Shown piece by piece: positions 6,585-18,694 of a stretch of DNA of 35,872 nt. The notes under the pieces were generated by a model, which saw nothing but the letters and a program-made list of their open reading frames with translations, was not told the DNA's origin and ran no database searches. This stretch comes from Bacteroidales bacterium Bact_13 (GTDB lineage: Bacteria; Bacteroidota; Bacteroidia; Bacteroidales; UBA932). Location of the stretch: NCBI GenBank assembly GCA_001602845.1, contig LUZE01000124.1, positions 1-35,872 on the forward strand, read 5' to 3'. Position numbers and translations under genes: made by a program. Position 1 is the stretch's first letter. Each line of letters starts with the position of its first letter.

Positions 6585-7367
6585 CTACCTTTTGAGATAT
6601 CGCTGTCGCTCATCCTCGGGGAACTTTTCGATGGCGTAGCGGAGCATGGTACGGGGCATAAGGGATGCCCGGTCGCGCTCCTGCAGCCAGGATTCGAGGG
6701 CGACCTTGTCACGTTTGCCGGCTTCGCGCAGGAGCCAGCCGACGGCCTTGTGGATCAGGTCGTGGGGATGGTTCAGGAGGATATCGGCGATGGCAAAGGT
6801 GTCGTCAAGCTGGCCGTGGCGGATGAAGGTCATCGTGCTGACGATACCGATGCGCTGCTCCCAGAGGGTCTTTCCGTTACGGGCCAGATCATAGAGCAGC
6901 GAACGGTCCTTGTCGAGCAGCCACTCGCCCAGCAGCGGATAGCATGACAGGTCAACCAGGTCCCAGTTATTGATATATTGCGTATGCGCCAGATAAAAAT
7001 CGACACAAACGCGCGCTACGCTCTGATATTTCGTTGTCCTCGCAGAAAAATGCTCGGCCAACGAAATATCATCCGTTCCGCTTCGCTTCGCATGCGAAAA
7101 GATCTGGACCAGCGCGAGCAACGCAGCCAGGCGCACCTCATGATACTCACTCGAGATGCATTCCTCCAGGGCGGCCAGGTCCACTTCCCGCCAACAGCCT
7201 TTAACAACCTCGCGCGTCACCGGCACCTTGATACCCAAGAACTTGTCCCCTTCCCCATACTGTCCGGGGCCCGTCTTGAAAAAACGCGAAAGACCGGCCA
7301 CCTGTGAAGGGTCGGCGTGCGCGAGCATCGCGGAAAGGAGCGAATTACCGGCAGCAATCACAGTCAT
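6585..7367 (-). CDS. AlkD-like DNA alkylation repair protein
   Basis: This 260-residue all-helical HEAT-like repeat protein belongs to the DNA alkylation repair family (AlkD glycosylases, which remove alkylated purines without base flipping). Recognisable family stretches are FFKTGPGQYGEGDKFLGIKVP near the N-terminus (split by a short loop), NNWDLVDLSCYPLLGEWLL, WEQRIGIVSTMTFIRHG with the conserved W-x-x-R, and HKAVGWLLREAGKRD near the C-terminus. The ATG at 7367 overlaps the upstream SGNH gene by 23 nt; an internal ATG at 7328 is an alternative that avoids overlap and still keeps the first family motif. It is probably cotranscribed with the SGNH hydrolase. Confidence 0.88.
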   Translation of the reverse strand: MTVIAAGNSLLSAMLAHADPSQVAGLSRFFKTGPGQYGEGDKFLGIKVPVTREVVKGCWREVDLAALEECISSEYHEVRLAALLALVQIFSHAKRSGTDDISLAEHFSARTTKYQSVARVCVDFYLAHTQYINNWDLVDLSCYPLLGEWLLDKDRSLLYDLARNGKTLWEQRIGIVSTMTFIRHGQLDDTFAIADILLNHPHDLIHKAVGWLLREAGKRDKVALESWLQERDRASLMPRTMLRYAIEKFPEDERQRYLKR

Positions 7368-8079
7368 CAGAAGCGCAGGCTTTCAAAGCCTCGTAGACGG
7401 CCTTGACCACCAACGGCTCCATCACTTCGTAGCCGGCCGCCACAGGATGGACACCATCGTTGGAATAAGCCGGATTGAGGGCGCGGGACGGATCGGAAAC
7501 GACCATCGCTGAATAATAATCGACGTACGGAATACCCTTCGACGCAGCGTAGGCGCGGATGCGCTTATTGAGCGCGGCGATCTTGTCGGCCGCATCGGTG
7601 ATGGAAGGACGCCAGCGGAAAGCAGCGGCGGGAAGCACCGAGGTCAGCACGACGGCAATGCCGTTCGCCTGCGCCAGTTCGGTCATCGAAATGATGTTCC
7701 CCAGCGTAAAGTCCTCATTGTAAGGACCCTGATTCTCAGCCACATCGTTGGTTCCCGCATTGATGACCACCACCGCCGGATGCAGGTCGATGACATCCTG
7801 ACGGAAACGCACCAGCATCTGCGCCGACACCTGGCCGCTGATGCCGCGACCGACATAATCCGAGCCTTCGAAAAACGCCGGATGCCGGTCCGGCCAAATC
7901 TCCGTGATGGAATCGCCCATCAGCACCACCCGCGACTGTCCCGCAGCCGGCTCCGCCAGCGCAGCATTCGCAGCCGCAAACTTCTGCAGCCCGCCCCAAT
8001 CCTGGGCGACAGCCCCGAAAGGAGCCACAAACAAACTGGTCGCCACAATAAGCGTGGCAAATAACCTTCTGATACTCAT
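7345..8079 (-). CDS. Secreted SGNH/GDSL-family hydrolase
   Basis: This 244-residue esterase-type enzyme has a signal peptide (MSIRRLFATLIVATSLF, cleavage near AVAQ). The four family blocks are visible: block I VVLMGDSIT with the nucleophile Ser, block II GISGQ with the oxyanion Gly, block III VINAGTND with the Asn, and block V DGVHP with the catalytic Asp and His. Such enzymes deacetylate glycans or hydrolyse lipids; the substrate cannot be read here. The ATG at 8079 fits the signal peptide. A longer in-frame start at 8115 would begin inside the repeat hairpin. Notably, the start codon and first eight or so codons lie inside a 106-bp REPIN-like repeat (8054-8159), which also forms the whole leader region. 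Confidence 0.88.
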   Translation of the reverse strand: MSIRRLFATLIVATSLFVAPFGAVAQDWGGLQKFAAANAALAEPAAGQSRVVLMGDSITEIWPDRHPAFFEGSDYVGRGISGQVSAQMLVRFRQDVIDLHPAVVVINAGTNDVAENQGPYNEDFTLGNIISMTELAQANGIAVVLTSVLPAAAFRWRPSITDAADKIAALNKRIRAYAASKGIPYVDYYSAMVVSDPSRALNPAYSNDGVHPVAAGYEVMEPLVVKAVYEALKACASDDCDCCR

Positions 8080-8159
8080 CGTTTTGTTTATTTTCGGTTG
8101 CGCATTTTGACGCAACCGATTTATAATAAATAATTAGTAATCAACCACTTATCCGCCAC
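8054..8159. repeat. 106-bp REPIN-like element, copy 3
   Basis: A third copy, 5.3 kb from the RAYT unit, has the same plan and the same length as the other two. The left foot 8054-8076 (GTGGC..ATAA......TGAT) is diverged. The central hairpin at 8094-8119 (TCGGTTGCG with CGCAACCGA, loop CATTTTGA) and the right foot 8137-8159 (GTAATCAACC..TTATCCGCCAC) are well conserved. The left foot is read as codons 2-9 of the SGNH hydrolase, and the left spacer carries its ATG. Confidence 0.8.
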
Positions 8160-8195
8160 GCTCATGTTCTCCTTTCGACGCTCCCAGACTGTGTG

Positions 8196-8222
8196 AGATT
8201 CCCGGTCATGCCGGGAATGACG
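8196..8222 (+). repeat. Short palindromic repeat, second family, solo copy
   Basis: This is an 8-bp perfect-stem palindrome (ATTCCCGG, TCATG, CCGGGAAT) flanked by AG and GACG. It differs by only two bases over 27 from the copy inside the GH3 gene at 29311. It lies between clpC and the SGNH gene. The rest of the gap (8223-8288) is GC-rich with a weak hairpin (GGCTGC with GCAGCC) and no T tract. Confidence 0.75.
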
Positions 8223-8288
8223 AAAGTCGCGGAGCGCGGGCTGCGCGTGAGCCTGGTGGAGCAGCCGCGGTTCGTTTGGGGCGCGCAC

Positions 8289-10739
<2,451 letters not shown>

Positions 10740-10791
10740 TCTGTCTTTCAATTTGAGGCGCAATTTAGCAAAAAAAGCCGGGAATAAATAA

Positions 10792-10823
10792 TTTGTTATC
10801 TTCGGTAAAAATTCGTAATTTTA
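10792..10823 (+). promoter_or_regulatory. Probable promoter of gyrA
   Basis: TTTG (10792-10795), a 20-nt spacer and TAATTTTA (10816-10823) match the Bacteroidetes promoter except for the last base of the -7 box. It lies 32 nt before the ATG at 10856. Confidence 0.55.
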
Positions 10824-10855
10824 CATGTTTATTTAGCATATGAAAGCAAGTAGAA

Positions 10856-13336
10856 ATGGATTTTGAAGAGAACGGCGGTAGGATCATTCCTATCAATATA
10901 GAAAACGAGATGAAGTCGGCCTACATAGACTACTCTATGTCTGTGATCGTGGCCAGAGCATTACCTGATGTAAGAGACGGACTTAAGCCCGTGCACCGGC
11001 GCGTCCTGTTCGGGATGAGCAACCTTGGCGTCACCTACAGCGGCGGCGTCAAGAAGTCGGCCCGCATCGTCGGCGACGTCCTTGGTAAATATCACCCGCA
11101 CGGCGACGCCAGCGTCTACGACGCGATGGCCCGCCTGGCACAGCCCTGGAACCTGCGTTACCTGCTGGTCCACGGACAGGGCAACTTCGGTTCGATCGAC
11201 GGTGACCCCGTGGCAGCCATGCGATACACCGAGGCCAAGCTCCAGAAGCTGGCCGAGGAGGTGCTTGCCGACCTCGACAAGGATACGGTCGATTTCAAGC
11301 CTAACTTCGACGAATCGCTCCAGGAACCGACGGTCCTTCCGGCCAAGGCGCCCCTGCTGTTGATGAACGGCTCCAACGGCATCGCCGTGGGTATGGCCAC
11401 CAACATGGCTCCGCACAACCTCACGGAATGCTGTGACGCCATCTGCGCCTACATCGACAATCCCGACATCGACGTGGACGGGCTGATGGAGTACATCAAG
11501 GGTCCGGACTTCCCCACCGGCGGCATCATCCAGGGCATCCGCGGCATCCGCGAAGCCTTCGAGACCGGCCGCGGCCGCATCGTCATCCGCTCCAAGACCA
11601 ACATCGAGGTATCCGCATCAGGACGCGAAACCATCGTCGTGACGGAGATCCCCTACACCATCAACAAGCGCGAGCTCATCGAGCGCATCGCCGAGCTGGT
11701 GGAGTCCAAGAAACTGGACGGCATCTCCTACATCAACGACGAGAGCGACCGCGACGGCATGCGCATCGTTATCAAGCTCAAGCAGGGCGCCCCTTCCAAC
11801 GTAGTGCTCAACAACCTGTTCAAGCTCACCCCGCTCCAGTCGAGTTTCTCGGTCAACAACATCGCCCTGGTGGACGGCCGGCCGAGGCAGCTCAACCTCA
11901 AGCGGCTCATCAAGTACTTTGTGCGCCACCGCCACGAAGTGGTGGTCCGCCGCACCCGCTTCGAGCTCAACAAGGCGCTCAAGCGCGCCCATATCCTGGA
12001 AGGCCTGCTCAAGGCCCTGGACATCATCGACGAGATCATCGCGCTGATCCGCGCATCCCGCAGCGTGGCCGACGCCCGCGACGGGCTCGTGGCCCAGTTC
12101 GGTTTCACCGTCGAGCAGGCGGACGCCATCGTGGAGATGCGCCTGCGCCAGCTTACCGGACTGGAACGCGACAAGCTCCAGGCCGAATACGACGAACTTG
12201 AAAAGCTGATCGCCTACTACCAGCAGGTGCTCGGCAATGAAGAGATGCAGATGGGCATCATCAAGGACGAGCTCCGCGAACTCAAGGAAAAATACGGCGA
12301 CGCGCGCCGCACCGAAATCGCCGTCTCGGCGGAAGACTTCAACCCCGAGGACTTCTACCCGAACGAAGACGTGGTGATCACGATTTCGCACTACGGCTAT
12401 ATCAAGCGCACTTCCCTGTCCGAATACCGCTCGCAGAGCCGCGGCGGCATCGGTGCGAAGGGCAGCACGACCCGCGACGAAGATTTCATCGAGCATATCT
12501 ACGTGGCCAACATGCACAGCACGCTGATGTTCTTCACGCAGAGCGGCAAATGCTTCTGGCTCAAGGTGTACGAGATTCCCGAGGGTGCGAAGGCATCGAA
12601 GGGCCGCGCCATCCAGAACATTCTCCCGCTCACCCTGGAAGACCGCATCCAGGCTTACCTCAACGTGCAGAATCTCGACGACAAGGAATTCACGAACAGC
12701 CACTATGTGGTGCTCGCGACGGCGAACGGAACCATCAAGAAGACCCTGCTCGAGGCATACTCCCGCCCGCGCGCGAACGGCATCATCGCCGTCAACCTGC
12801 GCGAAGGCGACGCCCTGATCGGCGCCGCCCTGACCAGCGGTAAATGTGAAATCCTGCTGGCCGGCAACCAGGGCAAGTGCTGCCGCTTCGATGAAGAGGA
12901 CGCCCGCGCCATCGGGCGCAACTCCACGGGCGTGCGCGGCATCAACCTCGACGAAGGTGACTTCGTGGTCGGCATGGTATGCATCGATCCTGAGCAGCAG
13001 GCCGAAAAACCGCTCGATATCCTGGTGGTAAGCGAGAACGGATTCGGCAAGCGTTCGGACCTTGAAGAGTACCGCAAGACCAACCGCGGCGGCAAGGGCG
13101 TCAAGACGATCGCCATCACTGAAAAAACTGGCAAGCTAATTGCATTAAAGGCTGTCAGCGACGACAACGACCTGATGATCATCAACAAATCGGGCGTCAC
13201 GATCCGGATGCCGGCCGACAGTATCCGGGTGGCAGGACGGGCAACCCAGGGCGTGAAACTCATCAGCATCCGCGAAGGCGACAGCATCGCAGCGGTCTGC
13301 GTCGTCAGCAAGGAAGAAGAAGAAGAAACACAATAA
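10856..13336 (+). CDS. gyrA: DNA gyrase subunit A
   Basis: This 826-residue subunit cleaves and rejoins DNA in the GyrA2B2 complex that introduces negative supercoils. The N-terminus shows [20 protein letters not shown] and [14 protein letters not shown]; the catalytic tyrosine is Y124 in [11 protein letters not shown] GyrA-box-like motif ([11 protein letters not shown]) starts the C-terminal beta-pinwheel, with repeat-like blade motifs further on ([10 protein letters not shown]), which argues for gyrase rather than ParC. In the quinolone pocket the sequence is [10 protein letters not shown]: Ala85 takes the place of E. coli Ser83, while the acidic residue Asp89 (E. coli Asp87) is kept. The C-terminus is a short acidic tail (KEEEEETQ). 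A TPR gene follows after 22 nt. Confidence 0.97.
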   Translation: MDFEENGGRIIPINIENEMKSAYIDYSMSVIVARALPDVRDGLKPVHRRVLFGMSNLGVTYSGGVKKSARIVGDVLGKYHPHGDASVYDAMARLAQPWNLRYLLVHGQGNFGSIDGDPVAAMRYTEAKLQKLAEEVLADLDKDTVDFKPNFDESLQEPTVLPAKAPLLLMNGSNGIAVGMATNMAPHNLTECCDAICAYIDNPDIDVDGLMEYIKGPDFPTGGIIQGIRGIREAFETGRGRIVIRSKTNIEVSASGRETIVVTEIPYTINKRELIERIAELVESKKLDGISYINDESDRDGMRIVIKLKQGAPSNVVLNNLFKLTPLQSSFSVNNIALVDGRPRQLNLKRLIKYFVRHRHEVVVRRTRFELNKALKRAHILEGLLKALDIIDEIIALIRASRSVADARDGLVAQFGFTVEQADAIVEMRLRQLTGLERDKLQAEYDELEKLIAYYQQVLGNEEMQMGIIKDELRELKEKYGDARRTEIAVSAEDFNPEDFYPNEDVVITISHYGYIKRTSLSEYRSQSRGGIGAKGSTTRDEDFIEHIYVANMHSTLMFFTQSGKCFWLKVYEIPEGAKASKGRAIQNILPLTLEDRIQAYLNVQNLDDKEFTNSHYVVLATANGTIKKTLLEAYSRPRANGIIAVNLREGDALIGAALTSGKCEILLAGNQGKCCRFDEEDARAIGRNSTGVRGINLDEGDFVVGMVCIDPEQQAEKPLDILVVSENGFGKRSDLEEYRKTNRGGKGVKTIAITEKTGKLIALKAVSDDNDLMIINKSGVTIRMPADSIRVAGRATQGVKLISIREGDSIAAVCVVSKEEEEETQ

Positions 13337-13358
13337 TCAAAATTAAACTCAAACAGTT

Positions 13359-14672
13359 ATGAAAAGAATTCTCATCGCACTGTCTTTCATCCTCTCGCTG
13401 ACGATGGTCAGTGCACAGCCCAAATCCGCGGCAGATGCACTCAAAGCCCTCACCAAGGCCCAGACCGCAGCTGCTGACGCAAAGAAGGCGGCGAAACCGG
13501 CGACCTGGATCACCCTGGCCAAGGCTTATGTCGACGCTTACGACCAGCCGACCCGCAACATCCTCATCGGAACGGCGCAGAACGAAGTGAAGCTGTTCCT
13601 CAAGGACCAGAAGGTCCTCAGCACGACCACCAAGAAAGGCGCTGAGACTGACTATACCGTTGACGTGTATGCTGACAAGGAACTCTGGTACAACCCGGAC
13701 GGCATCCTCGAGCTCTATCGCGTGACCACCCCCGCTGCTGAGGGCAACCTCCTCGGCGAAGCCATCACCGCACTGGAGAAGGCACGCGAAGCCGACCCGA
13801 AGGGCAGCAAGACCAAGGACCTGGTCGAAATGATGAACAACATCCACGAGAAGATCTCCAACGAGGCACTCTTCGAGTACTATGCGGGCAACTTCGACAA
13901 GGCAGCCGACCTCTTCAAGCAGGCAGCTGAATGCTCCGCAAGCCCGATCCTCGGCCAGACCGACTCGCTGAACCTCTACTACACCGCACTCGTCTCGAAC
14001 CTCGCCGGCAACAACGCACAGGCCATCGAGTTCTACAACAAGTGCATCGACCTGGGCTACTACCAGAACGGCAACGCTTTCTCGAACCTCGCTGAGGTCT
14101 ATCGCAAGGAAGGCGACACGGAAGCATGCAAGGCAACCCTCGAGAAAGGCTTCGTCAGCTTCCCGGAGAGCAACGGCATCCTGATCGGCCTGATCAACCT
14201 CTACATGGAGAACAACGAGGATCCCGCCAAACTCTTCGAGCTCCTGCACACCGCACAGAGCATCGACCCGCAGAACGCCAGCCTCTACTCCGCTGAAGGC
14301 AACGTGTACAAGAAACTCGGCGACGTTGAGAACGCAGCCAACCTGTACAAGAAGTCCGCAGAGATCAACCCTGACTACGTGTTCGCTCCGCTGAGCCTCG
14401 GCGCCCTCTACTACGACCGCGCAATCGAGCTCCAGACCCTGGCCGGCGAAGAACTCGACGACAACAAGTACTTCGCACTCGTCAAGGAGATGGATGAGAC
14501 CCTCGAGAAGGCTATCGAGCCGTTCGAGCAGTCCTTCGCAAAGACCGACGACATGGAACTCAAGACCGCGATCGCCGAGTACCTGAAGAACATCTACTTC
14601 CGTCTCCGCGAGAAGAACCCCGACTACGAGGCGCTCTCCAAGAAGTACGAAGCTTTCTTAAAAGGTGAATAA
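13359..14672 (+). CDS. Periplasmic tetratricopeptide repeat protein
   Basis: This 437-residue exported protein has a signal peptide (MKRILIALSFILSLTMVSAQ). The mature part is helical, with TPR-like pairs visible in YYAGNFDKAADLFKQAAE, LAGNNAQAIEFYNKCIDLGY, VYRKEGDTEACKATLEKG and KLGDVENAANLYKKSAEINP. It probably works as a protein-binding scaffold in the envelope; the partner is unknown. It starts 22 nt after gyrA and is probably cotranscribed, ending at the terminator at 14708-14740. Codon choice is strongly biased to a few C-ending codons, suggesting high expression. Its last 15 nt overlap the end of the convergent MBL-fold gene. Confidence 0.85.
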   Translation: MKRILIALSFILSLTMVSAQPKSAADALKALTKAQTAAADAKKAAKPATWITLAKAYVDAYDQPTRNILIGTAQNEVKLFLKDQKVLSTTTKKGAETDYTVDVYADKELWYNPDGILELYRVTTPAAEGNLLGEAITALEKAREADPKGSKTKDLVEMMNNIHEKISNEALFEYYAGNFDKAADLFKQAAECSASPILGQTDSLNLYYTALVSNLAGNNAQAIEFYNKCIDLGYYQNGNAFSNLAEVYRKEGDTEACKATLEKGFVSFPESNGILIGLINLYMENNEDPAKLFELLHTAQSIDPQNASLYSAEGNVYKKLGDVENAANLYKKSAEINPDYVFAPLSLGALYYDRAIELQTLAGEELDDNKYFALVKEMDETLEKAIEPFEQSFAKTDDMELKTAIAEYLKNIYFRLREKNPDYEALSKKYEAFLKGE

Positions 14673-15446
14673 TTCCGACGCGCTGCTGCGCGGAAGACAA
14701 TGAAGAGACGCTCGGGAGCCCACGCTTCCGAGCGTTTTTTGTGCCGACTCAAAGGCCAGACGCGGCGTGTTGTTGTTCGCGCTCAGGTGGCAGAGATACA
14801 CGTCCCGGAGCCCGTCGTGGCTGGCGCGGCGGAGCAGCGATGCGGCCTGCTCGTTGGAAAGATGCCCGTGCTGCATCAGGATGCGTTCCTTGAGCTCACG
14901 GGGATAGGAACCCGTGACCAGCATGTCCACGTCGTAGTTCGACTCGACGACCAGATGGTCGGCCAGCGATGCGTAACGGACCGCGTCGTCGGTCACTTCG
15001 CCCAGGTCGGTCATCACGGTAAAGCGTTCGCCGTCGAACGTGAAATGATACCCGACGGTCTGCGTGGCGTCGTGCGGGACGACGAACGGCGTGATCAGCA
15101 GGCTGTCGCCGACCGCCGCCTCCTTCCCCTCCTCCAGGAAGCGCACGCAGCCTTTCAGCCGGCCGGCCGTGCAGAAATTGCGGCGGAGTGCCTGTTCGAG
15201 CGTCCGCGTCAGGTACACGGGCTTGTGATAGCGTTCAGTGAAGGTACCCAGGCTCTTGATGTGGTCGAAATGGTCGTGCGTCACGAAGACGGCGTCGATG
15301 TCATCGATGGAAAGACCCTGTTCAGCGAGCCGCTTCTTGACGGTACGCGTGCCGATCCCCAGGTCGATGAGGAAGGCCGTCCGGTCGTTTCCGAAATAAT
15401 AGCAGTTTCCATTACTGCCGCTCGACAGGCTCAGGAACCGCACCAT
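14658..15446 (-). CDS. MBL-fold metallo-hydrolase (YycJ/WalJ-like)
   Basis: This 262-residue metallo-beta-lactamase-fold protein starts with the typical MVRFLSLSSGSNGNCYY and carries the metal motif H57-D-H59-F-D61-H62 in VFVTHDHFDHIKSL. Further conserved parts are FVVPHDATQTVGY, VMTDLGEVTDD, LVVESNYD and HGHLSNEQAASLL. Related proteins (YycJ/WalJ) are proposed exonucleases or metal-dependent hydrolases linked to cell-wall signalling or DNA repair; the activity here is not established. It lies 4 nt after mtnA and is the last gene of the PNP-mtnA-MBL operon. Its 3' end overlaps the TPR gene by 15 nt and contains that gene's terminator; the final ASELFTF matches the family ending, so the overlap looks genuine. 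Confidence 0.88.
   Translation of the reverse strand: MVRFLSLSSGSNGNCYYFGNDRTAFLIDLGIGTRTVKKRLAEQGLSIDDIDAVFVTHDHFDHIKSLGTFTERYHKPVYLTRTLEQALRRNFCTAGRLKGCVRFLEEGKEAAVGDSLLITPFVVPHDATQTVGYHFTFDGERFTVMTDLGEVTDDAVRYASLADHLVVESNYDVDMLVTGSYPRELKERILMQHGHLSNEQAASLLRRASHDGLRDVYLCHLSANNNTPRLAFESAQKTLGSVGSRASLHCLPRSSASELFTF
14708..14740 (+). terminator. Intrinsic terminator of the gyrA-TPR operon
   Basis: A 12-bp stem (ACGCTCGGGAGC with GCTTCCGAGCGT, one G-T pair), a CCAC loop and six T follow 36 nt after the TPR stop codon. The whole terminator lies within the coding sequence of the convergent MBL-fold hydrolase, close to its C-terminus. Confidence 0.85.
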
Positions 15447-15450
15447 CCTG

Positions 15451-16530
<1,080 letters not shown>

Positions 16531-16532
16531 GG

Positions 16533-17360
16533 TCAGAGCGTTTCGATGAGTTTCGTGAAAATGCGGCACATCTTGTCGGCGGCGGCATCGGCAGCGCGCA
16601 CCACGTCGTCACCGTCGTTGAGCTTGGTGCTGGTATTGTCGAGGTTCGAGATGTTGGTGATGACCGACATGCCGAATACGGGGATGCCGCTGTGACGGGC
16701 CACCAGAACCTCCGGAACGGTGGACATGCCTACCGCATCCGCGCCGATGGCCAGATAATAACGCACCTCGGCGGGCGTCTCGTACGAAGGGCCGGTATTG
16801 CCCAGGTAGACACCCTTGCGCACCTTGATCCGTGCCTTTTTGGCGATGGCTTCAGCCTTGGCGATCAGTTCCTGGTCATACGCCGCCGTCATGTCGGGGA
16901 AGCGTTCGCCGAATTCGGCGAAATTCGGGCCGATGAGCGGATTGGGCAGCATGTTGATATGGTCGCGGATGATCATCAGGTCCCCCACCGAATAGCCCTG
17001 GTTCAGGCCGCCGGCGGCATTCGACACGAAGAGCGCTTTCACGCCCAGCGCAGCGAGCACGCGGACAGGCAGGGTCACCTGCTCCATCGAATAGCCTTCA
17101 TAATAATGGAAGCGGCCCTGCATCGCACAGACCGTCTTACCGGCCAGCGTGCCGAAGATCAGGTTGCCCTTGTGGCCGATGGCCGTCGAACGGGCAAAAT
17201 TCGGAATCTTCGCGTACGGGATGACGGCCTCCGCTTTGATGGCGTCGGCCAGCTTGCCCAGGCCGCTGCCCAGAATGATGCCTACTTCGGGTTTCTTGCC
17301 GCCGGTCTGTTCCAGAATGAAGTCGGCGGCTTCGCGGATCTTTTTGACTCTTCTGTCCAT
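16533..17360 (-). CDS. Purine-nucleoside phosphorylase (trimeric PNP family)
   Basis: This 275-residue enzyme phosphorolyses purine nucleosides to free base and ribose 1-phosphate. It shows the phosphate-site GSGLG near the N-terminus, [45 protein letters not shown] and [18 protein letters not shown]. The base-recognition motif is VITN with Asn, the residue found in 6-oxopurine (inosine/guanosine) PNPs; methylthioadenosine phosphorylases usually carry Asp there. The ATG at 17360 ([14 protein letters not shown]) was chosen over a TTG at 17384. It is the first gene of a three-gene operon with mtnA. Confidence 0.92.
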   Translation of the reverse strand: MDRRVKKIREAADFILEQTGGKKPEVGIILGSGLGKLADAIKAEAVIPYAKIPNFARSTAIGHKGNLIFGTLAGKTVCAMQGRFHYYEGYSMEQVTLPVRVLAALGVKALFVSNAAGGLNQGYSVGDLMIIRDHINMLPNPLIGPNFAEFGERFPDMTAAYDQELIAKAEAIAKKARIKVRKGVYLGNTGPSYETPAEVRYYLAIGADAVGMSTVPEVLVARHSGIPVFGMSVITNISNLDNTSTKLNDGDDVVRAADAAADKMCRIFTKLIETL

Positions 17361-17420
17361 GGGTAGTAGCGTTATATTCAGCAATTATAATGAAAAAAAG
17401 GCACTTTTCCAATTTTTCAT

Positions 17421-17428
17421 TACCTTTG
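17421..17428 (+). promoter_or_regulatory. -7 box directly before the 53-residue membrane protein
   Basis: TACCTTTG is an exact TAnnTTTG match that ends 5 nt before the ATG at 17434, so the transcript would be leaderless or nearly so. No clear -33 box was seen. Confidence 0.6.
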
Positions 17429-17433
17429 TGGAG

Positions 17434-17595
17434 ATGAACCTCTTCCAAAAGATCAAAACCTGGTACGCCGCACAGACCGACACGACGAAGGCCCTCCTGT
17501 GGATCGGCCTGGTCGCCATCATCGGCATCCTGATTCGCTGGGACGCCGTCGTCGCAGGGATCAAGCACGGGTTCGGGTTCTATTCGTCCAAGTAG
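17434..17595 (+). CDS. Small single-pass membrane protein of unknown function
   Basis: This is a 53-residue protein with a short amphipathic N-terminus (MNLFQKIKTWYAAQTD), one transmembrane helix (about 20-36, ALLWIGLVAIIGILI) and a short tail. No family was recognised. Support for a real gene comes from the exact promoter box just upstream, the lack of any other Met in the frame, and the 4-nt gap to the NlpC/P60 gene, with which it probably forms an operon. Confidence 0.6.
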   Translation: MNLFQKIKTWYAAQTDTTKALLWIGLVAIIGILIRWDAVVAGIKHGFGFYSSK

Positions 17596-17599
17596 CGTC

Positions 17600-18661
17600 A
17601 TGAAGTTCTTCCTTTACATAGCCGCTGCGATGCTGCTGGCCCTGGGGCCGGTGCTGCCGCTCCGTGCACAGGACACCGTCATCGCGCAGGGAGAGCCGGA
17701 GGAAGTCGAACTGACCGCGGAAGAGCTGGCCGACCGGCTCGTCGAGTATGCGGCGACCTTTCTCGGCACGCCTTACCGCTACGGGGCCAACGGCCCGAAG
17801 CGCTTCGACTGCACGGCCTACACGCGTTATGTGTACAAGCACTTCGGCTTCAATAACCTGAGCCGTTCGTCGAAGGACCAGGCGCGTGACGGCCGGGAGG
17901 TGGACATTTCCGACGTCCACAATCTCCAGAAGGGCGACATCCTGCTGCTGGGAAGCCGGCGCAACCCGAAGGTCGTGGGGCATGTGGGCATCTTTATCGG
18001 GCTCGACGAGACGGGTACAGACCCGCGCTTCATCCATGCCTCCAACCACGGTGTCCGCTACAGTTCCATCTACACGGAGAGCTATTATGCCAACCGTCTG
18101 CTGGGCGCCCGGCGCATCCTTCCGGACTTCCACGACTACAATGTCGAATTCGATACGACGGCGACCTATGCGTTCAATCCCGAAGAGGGCGTGCACATCG
18201 CACCCGACAGCCTGGTCCTGTCAGACGCCGACCAGCGGATCGTGCTGTTCGCGAACGGGAAATGGGCCTATGTGTCGGCAGATGGCACCTTGGGCGTGCC
18301 TGAGTCCGGAGGGCGCATCATCCTTGCGGAAGACGGCAACTGGGCACCGGTCCGCGATGCGAAGGTCGTCGTGCCGGCGGCGGCCCTGAAGCCGGAGCCG
18401 AAAGACACGGAGCCGGAACAGCCGGCGGCTGCCAAGCCTGTCGTGGCGGTGGCCGATACGACCGCTGTGGCAGCGGCGGCGGACACGACGGCAAAGCCGG
18501 TCGCGCCACAGCCGGAGAAGGTCTATCACACGGTGGTCAAGGGCGACACGCTTTCCAAGATCGCCCGCCAGCACGGCACGACCGTGAACAAGATCTGCCA
18601 GTTGAACGGCATCACTTCCACGACCATCCTCAAGGTCGGCCGCAAACTCCGTGTCAAATAA
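17600..18661 (+). CDS. NlpC/P60 cell-wall hydrolase with C-terminal LysM
   Basis: This 353-residue exported peptidoglycan hydrolase has a signal peptide (to about 24, LRAQ). Its NlpC/P60 domain spans about 42-165 with catalytic Cys71 (KRFDCTAYTRYVY), His128 (VVGHVGIFIG) and third polar residue His146 (RFIHASNHG). The middle part (about 185-250) holds WAYVSADGTLG and NWAPV, a repeat-like short-strand module, and then an Ala/Pro/Lys-rich linker. The protein ends in a LysM peptidoglycan-binding domain (about 306-353, YHTVVKGDTLSKIARQHG...INLNG-like ICQLNGI). Enzymes of this class cleave stem-peptide bonds. It follows a small membrane-protein gene by 4 nt. Confidence 0.92.
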   Translation: MKFFLYIAAAMLLALGPVLPLRAQDTVIAQGEPEEVELTAEELADRLVEYAATFLGTPYRYGANGPKRFDCTAYTRYVYKHFGFNNLSRSSKDQARDGREVDISDVHNLQKGDILLLGSRRNPKVVGHVGIFIGLDETGTDPRFIHASNHGVRYSSIYTESYYANRLLGARRILPDFHDYNVEFDTTATYAFNPEEGVHIAPDSLVLSDADQRIVLFANGKWAYVSADGTLGVPESGGRIILAEDGNWAPVRDAKVVVPAAALKPEPKDTEPEQPAAAKPVVAVADTTAVAAAADTTAKPVAPQPEKVYHTVVKGDTLSKIARQHGTTVNKICQLNGITSTTILKVGRKLRVK

Positions 18662-18694
18662 TCTTTTGCTTGCTTGGCGCTCTGGTGTCGCGAA

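Noticed and set aside
8054-8222. CRISPR array or leader suggested by repeated palindromes
   Set aside because: Only single, non-tandem copies of two different palindromes; no regular spacers and no cas genes.
8223-8288. Terminator for clpC
   Set aside because: The GC-rich hairpin (GGCTGC with GCAGCC) has a long loop and no T tract on the minus strand, so it was not called.
10740-10791. Promoter of clpC
   Set aside because: Only a shortened TAAATTG is present on the minus strand and no -33 box lies at the right distance; evidence is too weak.
11618-12703. Open frame of 361 codons antisense to gyrA
   Set aside because: A shadow of the codon bias of gyrA; low-complexity Val/Leu/Asp-rich translation with no recognisable domain.
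13313-13327. GAA trinucleotide run (five units) at the end of gyrA as a phase-variable tract
   Set aside because: It is short and encodes an ordinary acidic tail; triplet changes would not shift the frame.
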